The notes beneath the pieces were generated by a model that was not told the origin of the DNA, ran no database searches, and was given only the letters and a program-made list of their open reading frames with translations. 22,551 nt of DNA from an uncultured Clostridia bacterium (GTDB lineage: Bacteria; Bacillota; Clostridia; Christensenellales; Borkfalkiaceae). A program made the translations under genes and the position numbers. This document shows positions 9,446-15,279 of the stretch, piece by piece (positions within the stretch are counted from its first letter, which is position 1; each line of letters begins with the position of its first letter). The stretch spans positions 1 through 22,551 of the forward strand of contig CALDMH010000028.1 of the NCBI GenBank assembly GCA_937915565.1, in the 5' to 3' direction.

Positions 9446-10825
9446 ATGACGAATATAAAGAAAATCGCATTACGTTGTTTTATAATCGTCGTTTCTTTCG
9501 CAACGGCAATAACTTCGTCGGCTTGCAAAACAACCAAGCCTACGTCCGAATCCGCGTCGGAAGTTTCGCTTACGATAAGCGAAACGGAACTGACGCTTTG
9601 CGAGGACGAAACTTTCACGTTGGAGGCGATAACCGATTCGAGCGAAAGCGTGAAATGGTCCACGAATAACAAAACCGTCGTTTCGGTGTCTTCGCAAGGC
9701 AGAGTAATCGCAAAAACCGTCGGAGAAGCCGTCGTTTACGCAACCGTAGGCGGCGTTACGAAGGAGTGTAAGGTTACGGTTATCGAGGACGCGGGCAAAA
9801 CGCTTATAGAACTCGAAAAGAACGTGATAAATCTTTCCGTATCCACCGGTGCGGAGAAAATAACGGGCAGCGTTACGACAGACGGCGTGAAAAGCGAACT
9901 CGGAGCAAAAAACGCAACTTTCGCTTCGGATAACGAAAAGGTTGCCGAGGTGTCCGAGGACGGAACGGTAACTCCGATTTCTGTCGGCAGCGCGTTGATT
10001 TCCGTCGTTTGCGGCGAAAAAACGAAGGTCGTTTCCGTTGAGGTTTACACGATGCTCGTCGCCTCGCCGGAGGATTGGAACGCTATGTTAAACCTCGACG
10101 GCGACGTCAATTCGCGTTTTTTATTAACGAGCGACGTAGATTTCACAGGCATCGAATACCTCGCTAAACCGTTCGTTCAGGGCAAGGCTTATCTTTCCCA
10201 AAGTTTTTCGGGAAGCCTCAACGGCGACGGACATTCGGTGAAAAATATTACTATGCCGTCGTCCGTTTCCGAGCAGTCGTTGTTCGGAACGGTCATCGGG
10301 TTTAACCTTGAAAACGTCTCTTTCGAGAACGTGCGGTTCACGTCCGTCGCTTGCGGACTTGCCGTGAGAATGTTACAGCATTACGACGTCGTCGATAAAA
10401 ACGGAAACCCCGTTCCCGGGAAAACGGAGGTCGCTTACAACAATATCAAAAACGTTTCGTTTGATTTCGTTTATAAATATAACGGAGCAAGCGGGCTTTG
10501 CAAAACGTATTACGGCGGCGGAGTCGAGAACGTTTTCATCAATATGCGTATGGCGGACGGCGGAAAGCTGAACAAAAACGCCGACTACGCTATGACGAGT
10601 ATTTTCTACGTCTGGCAAAACAACAATTACTTCAACAACGTAATCGTTCTTGCCGAAAACGGAGAAGTAAATCTCGATTGGACGGTTACCGACGGTTCGA
10701 GGGACGTAAGCAAGGAATCGATATTCGTTTGCAACAACAAAATGGAGGCGTGTTACAAAGCGCGTTCGCTGTTCGATTCCGTTTTGTGGACGGTAGTTCC
10801 CGGGGAACTTCCGAAATTGAAATAA
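9446..10825 (+). CDS. BIG2-domain lipoprotein with a C-terminal beta-helix-like region
   Basis: A 459-residue surface lipoprotein; signal peptide of about 27 residues with lipobox ITSSAC. A BIG2-type Ig-like domain covers ~40-112 (LTLCEDETFTLEA, then VSVSSQGRVIAKTVGEAVVYA, the classic BIG2 signature), and a second, more diverged copy covers ~113-205 (ASDNEKVAEVSEDGTVTPIS). The remainder, ~205-459, starts with ASPEDWNAMLN and LTSDVDFTG, then GSLNGDGHSVKNIT and LFGTVIGFNLENVSFENVRF, which is the rhythm of right-handed beta-helix proteins of the GLUG/pectate-lyase-like type; I see no catalytic residues there. The ATG is one base after the previous stop, with CGGAGG at 9435-9440 inside the upstream gene, so translation is probably coupled. 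A binding or scaffold role at the cell surface is the likely reading. Confidence 0.82.
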   Translation: MTNIKKIALRCFIIVVSFATAITSSACKTTKPTSESASEVSLTISETELTLCEDETFTLEAITDSSESVKWSTNNKTVVSVSSQGRVIAKTVGEAVVYATVGGVTKECKVTVIEDAGKTLIELEKNVINLSVSTGAEKITGSVTTDGVKSELGAKNATFASDNEKVAEVSEDGTVTPISVGSALISVVCGEKTKVVSVEVYTMLVASPEDWNAMLNLDGDVNSRFLLTSDVDFTGIEYLAKPFVQGKAYLSQSFSGSLNGDGHSVKNITMPSSVSEQSLFGTVIGFNLENVSFENVRFTSVACGLAVRMLQHYDVVDKNGNPVPGKTEVAYNNIKNVSFDFVYKYNGASGLCKTYYGGGVENVFINMRMADGGKLNKNADYAMTSIFYVWQNNNYFNNVIVLAENGEVNLDWTVTDGSRDVSKESIFVCNNKMEACYKARSLFDSVLWTVVPGELPKLK

Positions 10826-10861
10826 AGGCAAAAACCTTTAAAATAAAGGAAAAAACCTTTT
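10821..10861 (+). repeat. Tandem ~21-bp hairpin repeat between two lipoprotein genes
   Basis: Two copies of a unit of the form ATAAAGG-(6 mostly A)-CCTTT lie back to back, the first overlapping the stop codon of the BIG2 gene. Each forms a 5-bp stem (AAAGG/CCTTT) with a 6-base A-rich loop. They precede the TAGGAGG ribosome site of the next gene. The stems are too weak to be classical terminators. They could stabilise mRNA ends or tune translation of the following large lipoprotein. The repeat is directly visible; a role is inference. Confidence 0.7.
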
Positions 10862-10880
10862 AAATAAATAGGAGGAAAAA

Positions 10881-13800
10881 ATGAAAAAGTTCAAAATCAA
10901 AAGCATACTTGTTTTGTTAGCCGTAATGGTTTCCGCAATTATGTTTACGGCGTGCAACGACACGGCTGTGAACTTAAAGCTTGCGGAATTGAAAGCGAAC
11001 GACGTTACGCTTACCCTTACGGACGGCGAGTACGTTCACACCGTCGATTACGAGGTTGAAAAACTCACGCTTTCGGCAACGGCGGAGGACAACGCCGCAA
11101 CGGTAGAAGGATTGGGGGAAAAGACCTTGAAGGCAGGCGAAAACGTTTTCACCGTAACCGTAAAGGCTTCCGGCAAATCTGAAAATTACACGGTAAAAAT
11201 CGTTCGTTCGGCGGCAAATCTCGGCCTTGGCGAGGTTAAAATCGGCAACGACGTTCTCACGGCAGGCACTGACGGAAATTACGTTTTAAGCGTGGGGAAC
11301 GACGTTAAGACGGTTAATCTCACCGCAACCGCGGCAAAGGCTTACGCAACCGTCGAAGGTACGGGAGAAAAAACTCTTAACGTCGGCGAAAACGCGTTCA
11401 CGCTTACCGTAAAAGCAGGCGAATCCGCTAAAAACTACACCGTAAAGGTAGTTCGCGCGGCGGCAGACCTCGGCCTTAGCGAAGTTAAAATCGGCGATAA
11501 CGTTCTCACCGCGGGCGCGGACGGAACGTATAGGCACACCGTTGCAAACACCGTAACCGAAGTTACGCTTACGGCAACCGCGTCTAACGAAAAAGCCACG
11601 GTAGAGGGCGCGGGAGTTAAAGAGAATCTCGTCGTCGGAGAAAACGGATTTGCGATAAAGGTTTCGGTCGGCGAAGAGAGCAAAACTTATTCGGTGATAA
11701 TCACTCGTGAAAAAAGCGCGGTAAACACCGTCGAAAGTATAACGGTAAACGATATTTCCGCCACGTTCGACGAAACCGAGAACGCTTATCTCGTAACGAT
11801 AAACAGAAAATCGGCAACCGTAGTCGTAACTCTTACGAGCGACGTTTCTTCTTATACGCTCACGCCCGCAATCGGCGAACTTGAAGAGGACGAAAACGAG
11901 TTTACCATAACCGTAACCGCCGAAAACGGCGCAACTGCGGATTACTTGCTTATAATCAACGTCGTGTTGCCCACTTACAGAGTTTCTTATACGGGCGACG
12001 TGGAAGGCGCGGTTACAAACGAAGGCTTCACTTATAAGCACGGCGAAGAGCAGATGCTCAACATAGCTCTCGCGGAAAAATATTCGCAGTCTTACGATAA
12101 GATTACCGTAACCTATAAAGTCGGCGACGGCGCGGAAAAAACTGTGAAGCTCGATGAAAATTACGGATTCACCGTTCCTGCCGAAGAGGCAATCGGAGAT
12201 ATAACCGTAAAGGTTTCCGGCATCGCGATTAACGTTTACACGATAACTTATCACAGAAACGGTTCTACGAGCCTCGAAACGGTTAAATACGGCGAAAACG
12301 CAGTGAAGAACGCTATAACGCCCAACACCGAGGTTAAAGACGTTTTAGACGGTTACGTTTACACTCATTATGAAAGATGGGTGACCGAGGACGGAGGAAA
12401 CGTAACCGCAAATCTCGAAAATATCACCGAAAACAAGGACGTTTACTATAAGGACGACGTTTTAGTCCGCCGCGAGGTCGCTTATTATGCGCCTATGGAT
12501 GGGCTTATAACTTATTACACGATTAACCAGATGAACGGCTACGTTGTCGGCGATAAAAACGGCGACGTGGAATTCCTCGTTCTTATCAAATCGACCGCAA
12601 TCGACGGTACGACCGAGGAGGAAGGCAAAACTTCTTTCGTAATTTACGGCACTGCAACGTGGAACGCCGCCAACGAGCTCGGCGTTTCGGTTAAGGTAAG
12701 CGAACTCAACAAATGGTTCAGGGTTAAAGCAACCGCCGAGGATAAAAAGGTTACCGTTTACAGACCCGACGGAACGGTTGCGTCCGAGAAAACGTTTGAA
12801 TCTTACGCCGCCGATACGATTTCCCTTGCAATGCACGCGAACGTTGCGGTTGCGGCGGTAAATCCGACAATTCCCGAACTTTGCACGGTAGTTTACAATA
12901 ACGAAAAAGGCGAAGAAATTCATAGAGAAAAGGTAATTAAAGGCTCTGCGGCGACTTACGAATACACCAAAGCCGACGAGGAGCTCGGCGACGGTTACAC
13001 CAAGCAGTATATCAATTTCAGATGGCTCGGCAGCAATAACGAAACCGTTGATTTAACAACCGTAACCGCAAACGTTACGGTGAAACTTGCTTACGACACG
13101 CTCGTTATCAAAAATAAAGTCGTGGCTAAATCCGATACGAAACTTACGGCAATCAATAGATTTATCACGGTCGGAAGCGACGGTAAGATTACGTTCAGAG
13201 TTCGTATAAACGACACGGGTTGGGCAGGCTTCAACATCGTTGCTGCGGGAGGTTACGTCGGCCTTGAAAACGGAGTCGTTGCGGGCGACGGGTATATCGT
13301 ATCGATTGATACGGCAACCGGCGAAATCCTTGTATTCACGGAATCCGGCGCTGTAAAAGGCTTGAATTCCGGAGCTTACAATCCTACGGCAACCGCTCTT
13401 TCCGATATTTTGATTTGTTTGAGCGACGGTACACCCGATTTTAAAGGTAACTTCGATTTGGCTGCAATAAACGCGGACGTCGTTAGAATGGAGTTTTACG
13501 ATTCCGATAAAACGACGTTGCTTAAAACCGATTTGGTTGTGAGAGGCAATTTAAATTACGTTTATTCTTCCGATGCGGATAGCGAGGGTTACGTGAAGAC
13601 GGTGAACGCCTGGTTGCCTATGGAAGGAAGCGAAAACAAGGTTTACGCGGCAAAAACGGAATACGTCAGAAACCAAAGTACGTTCGGTTCTAACGTGAAC
13701 CTTCTTGAAACCAACAAATATGCAAGCGTAGACGCCGAAGGTAAAATCACGTTTAAAATAAGAGTTGCGGCAACCGGTTGGACGGGCGTAAACGTTATTA

Positions 13801-14024
13801 TAAGCGACAATAATTACGTAATGAAAAACGGCGGATTGACGACGGACGGAACGGTTTGGCTCACGGTAACGATAGACGTGGCAACCGGCGATATAATTAT
13901 TGCGAACGAAAACGGCGAGCCTTTCGGTCTTAACAAAGATTATTATAAGGGCGGCGCGGTTTCGATAGAAAACGTTGCCGTATGCGTAAGCGGCGCGTCT
14001 TACGAAATTTCCGTAGTTAAATAA
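10881..14024 (+). CDS. Large lipoprotein with tandem cadherin-like beta-sandwich repeats and InlB-like/beta modules
   Basis: A 1047-residue lipoprotein: signal peptide with lipobox FTAC (Cys25), strong AGGAGG site before the ATG. Residues ~30-276 hold three tandem ~83-residue cadherin-like beta-sandwich repeats, each ending in a strand like KNYTVKVVRAA; a fourth, diverged copy spans ~283-362. Repeats 2 and 3 begin almost identically (LGLGEVKIGNDVLTAG / LGLSEVKIGDNVLTAG) and are offset by 248 bp in the DNA, so they duplicated recently. Residues ~363-525 contain InlB-B-like material (YTITYHRNGSTSLETVKYG). The rest alternates three related beta modules (~528, ~743 and ~922 onward; SDGKITFRVRINDTGW and AEGKITFKIRVAATGW mark the last two) with short InlB-like linkers (YNNEKGEEIHREKVIKG). 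No enzyme motif is seen. It is the last gene of the locus and presumably a surface binding protein. Confidence 0.82.
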   Translation: MKKFKIKSILVLLAVMVSAIMFTACNDTAVNLKLAELKANDVTLTLTDGEYVHTVDYEVEKLTLSATAEDNAATVEGLGEKTLKAGENVFTVTVKASGKSENYTVKIVRSAANLGLGEVKIGNDVLTAGTDGNYVLSVGNDVKTVNLTATAAKAYATVEGTGEKTLNVGENAFTLTVKAGESAKNYTVKVVRAAADLGLSEVKIGDNVLTAGADGTYRHTVANTVTEVTLTATASNEKATVEGAGVKENLVVGENGFAIKVSVGEESKTYSVIITREKSAVNTVESITVNDISATFDETENAYLVTINRKSATVVVTLTSDVSSYTLTPAIGELEEDENEFTITVTAENGATADYLLIINVVLPTYRVSYTGDVEGAVTNEGFTYKHGEEQMLNIALAEKYSQSYDKITVTYKVGDGAEKTVKLDENYGFTVPAEEAIGDITVKVSGIAINVYTITYHRNGSTSLETVKYGENAVKNAITPNTEVKDVLDGYVYTHYERWVTEDGGNVTANLENITENKDVYYKDDVLVRREVAYYAPMDGLITYYTINQMNGYVVGDKNGDVEFLVLIKSTAIDGTTEEEGKTSFVIYGTATWNAANELGVSVKVSELNKWFRVKATAEDKKVTVYRPDGTVASEKTFESYAADTISLAMHANVAVAAVNPTIPELCTVVYNNEKGEEIHREKVIKGSAATYEYTKADEELGDGYTKQYINFRWLGSNNETVDLTTVTANVTVKLAYDTLVIKNKVVAKSDTKLTAINRFITVGSDGKITFRVRINDTGWAGFNIVAAGGYVGLENGVVAGDGYIVSIDTATGEILVFTESGAVKGLNSGAYNPTATALSDILICLSDGTPDFKGNFDLAAINADVVRMEFYDSDKTTLLKTDLVVRGNLNYVYSSDADSEGYVKTVNAWLPMEGSENKVYAAKTEYVRNQSTFGSNVNLLETNKYASVDAEGKITFKIRVAATGWTGVNVIISDNNYVMKNGGLTTDGTVWLTVTIDVATGDIIIANENGEPFGLNKDYYKGGAVSIENVAVCVSGASYEISVVK

Positions 14025-14045
14025 TAATTCGGGAAAAACGATTAA

Positions 14046-14079
14046 AAGCGGGGCGGGAGATAAGTCTCCCGCCCCGCTT
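14046..14079 (+). terminator. Perfect 15-bp GC-rich hairpin after the secreted-protein locus
   Basis: AAGCGGGGCGGGAGA pairs perfectly with TCTCCCGCCCCGCTT around a TAAG loop, 21 bases after the stop of the last lipoprotein gene. On the + strand the tail is TAATATTAAA rather than a T run, so classic intrinsic termination is not assured; the hairpin may instead protect the 3' end of the mRNA. Read leftward, the tail is TTTTAATCGTTTTT, better for termination of transcripts arriving from the right. Confidence 0.7.
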
Positions 14080-14111
14080 AATATTAAACCTACAACGGTA
14101 TTGAATTGTCT

Positions 14112-14220
14112 GGCATAGCAAGAATTTGCCTTGCGGCAAATTGATGCTCGGCGGCATTTTGAGTTTAAAAAAGCTCCGAATGGCGGGTATGCCGCGTACT
14201 CGCGCCAAAGTCCCCACCAA
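14112..14220. repeat. 110-bp direct repeat, copy A
   Basis: About 92% identical to the copy at 14583-14692. It contains a perfect 8-bp hairpin (AATTTGCC-TTGC-GGCAAATT) and a GC-rich end reading CCGCGTACTCGCGCCAAAG, then CCCCACCAA. It is followed at 14230-14247 by an AGGCC/GGCCT hairpin, and at 14269-14281 by GTGGGGCGGTAGGG, the same bases that form the 3' acceptor and T arm of the tRNA after copy B. Here, though, no tRNA continues. Small open frames across both copies share a similar N-terminus only because the DNA is repeated; I do not call them genes. Confidence 0.85.
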
Positions 14221-14309
14221 TATAAAAAACAGGCCCGAAAGGCCTATAAAATAGGAATAGCGTTAAAGTGGGGCGGTAGGGTTTTGCCGTTTCCCGCAAG
14301 CGGGAGTTA

Positions 14310-14588
14310 TGCTGGTAAAGAATAAAAAGAATCTTGGTCTAACGGCGTATTTTTGGCTAATACTTCGTTACGCTCGCGGCTTATACGGTAAGTATTAACC
14401 CGTTCGCGTGCCTTGTCTTAACCTAAAAATCCACCGCTAGACTTGCCAGCAACCGAAACGCCGATATTTTTGATGATTTTTGGCGAAGGTGAACGCAGAC
14501 GTACTTGACGTACTTCAAGCGAGAATTTGACAAAAAGCGCGAAAATTGTGGCGTTTCGGCAAGAAGCGTTTTATTCTTTACCGGCATA
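14310..14588. mobile_element. Segment bounded by 20-bp inverted repeats; candidate non-autonomous element
   Basis: TATGCTGGTAAAGAATAAAA at 14310-14329 is matched in inverse at 14569-14588 with 19 of 20 bases. The 239-bp core holds a second nested perfect 10-bp inverted repeat (CCGAAACGCC at 14453, GGCGTTTCGG near 14552) and a direct doublet GACGTACTTGACGTACTT near 14497. No credible coding frame fills it and no flanking target duplication is obvious. A MITE-like or folded-RNA element is possible; this is inference from the symmetry alone. Confidence 0.35.
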
Positions 14589-14692
14589 GCAAGAATTTGC
14601 CTTGCGGCAAATTGACGCTCGGCGGCATTTTGAGTTAAAAGGAAACTCCGAGTGGCGGATATGCCGCGTACTCGCGCCAAAGCCCCCACCAA
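14583..14692. repeat. 110-bp direct repeat, copy B, abutting the tRNA-Val terminator
   Basis: Second copy of the repeat at 14112-14220, with the same hairpin and the same GC-rich end. Its last ten bases are also the start of a long inverted repeat (14683-14738) that mirrors the 3' end of the tRNA-Val gene. The pairing of both copies with tRNA 3'-end sequence suggests that the repeat family travels with, or targets, tRNA 3' ends. Confidence 0.85.
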
Positions 14693-14729
14693 TAGAAAAA
14701 GCAGACCCCGAAGGTCTGCTTTTTTCTAT

Positions 14730-14738
<9 letters not shown>
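14683..14738. repeat. 25-bp inverted repeat mirroring the tRNA-Val 3' end and terminator
   Basis: Bases 14683-14707 are an exact inverse of 14713-14738 apart from one extra T in the right arm; the loop is CCGAA. The inner 12 bp are the terminator hairpin. The outer 13 bp duplicate, in inverse, the CCCCCACCA 3' terminus of the tRNA plus four bases. An ordinary terminator would need only the inner stem. Confidence 0.9.
14696..14725. terminator. Bidirectional intrinsic terminator, serving tRNA-Val
   Basis: GCAGACC-CCGAA-GGTCTGC with A5 on the left and T6 on the right, so both strands have a stem followed by a T run. On the minus strand it lies just past the tRNA 3' end and is the natural terminator of that transcript. 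Confidence 0.85.
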
Positions 14739-14806
<68 letters not shown>

Positions 14807-14821
14807 GAAACTTGCTTAACT

Positions 14822-14850
14822 ATTCTACCAAATAATTTTGCATTTGTAAA
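14822..14850 (-). promoter_or_regulatory. Promoter of tRNA-Val
   Basis: On the minus strand TTTACA (14845-14850) and TAGAAT (14822-14827) are separated by 17 bases. The predicted start is about 9 bases before the tRNA 5' end, a normal short leader. Confidence 0.75.
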
Positions 14851-14877
14851 GAATTTTTCGGCACTTTTTCAACAAAA

Positions 14878-14920
14878 AATAAATCGAGGCCGAAAGAGCG
14901 TCCTTCAACCTCGATTTATT
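14878..14920 (-). terminator. Intrinsic terminator of the DUF378 gene
   Basis: AATAAATCGAGG and CCTCGATTTATT pair over 12 bp around a 19-base loop; on the minus strand the stem is followed by TTTTTTGTTG. It lies 10 bases past the DUF378 stop and separates that gene from the tRNA promoter. Confidence 0.85.
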
Positions 14921-14929
14921 GCGTTTTTA

Positions 14930-15157
14930 TCAGTACGTTTCGCCGTTCGTAAGAGCAAGCTTGCCGTTCGTGATGCAAGGCGAAATGATAAGCCATAAAG
15001 CCGCTAACGTGATGAGCGAATAAACGACTATCGAACCGACCGCTCTCGCGCCGCCGAAAATCATAGAAACGAGATTAAAATTGAAAATCCCGAAAAGTCC
15101 CCAATTCACAGCGCCGAGAATAACGAGTACGTATGCAATAATGTTTGCTATCTTCAT
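14930..15157 (-). CDS. DUF378 family small membrane protein
   Basis: A 75-residue protein with two membrane segments. The first contains LVILGAVNWGLFGIFNFNLV, the hallmark NWGL(F/V)G motif of DUF378 (YuzA-like) proteins; the second is VYSLITLAALWLIIS. A charged C-terminus (NGKLALTNGETY) follows. An AGGAGGAG ribosome site precedes the ATG by about 6 bases. The gene lies 122 bp after the fused ABC transporter on the same strand and ends at a clear intrinsic terminator. The gap contains no convincing promoter, so it may be read through from the transporter. The biochemical role of DUF378 is not known to me. Confidence 0.9.
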   Translation of the reverse strand: MKIANIIAYVLVILGAVNWGLFGIFNFNLVSMIFGGARAVGSIVVYSLITLAALWLIISPCITNGKLALTNGETY

Positions 15158-15279
15158 ATTATCTCCTCCTGACTTTATTATGCGCAGGCGGGATTCTTTT
15201 ATGCGTATATGCGTTTAAAGCGTTTTGTGCGGCCGTAATTGCGTGCGTATGCCAGTATTCGTAACCGTTATCGTTTCCG

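Noticed and set aside
11286..12254. Minus-strand open frame of 322 codons
   Set aside because: Fully opposite the cadherin-like lipoprotein, with shadow-like composition, no ribosome site and no known motif.
14112..14692. CRISPR array
   Set aside because: Only two repeats, 110 bp long and ~470 bp apart, and no cas genes; this is a dispersed repeat, not an array.
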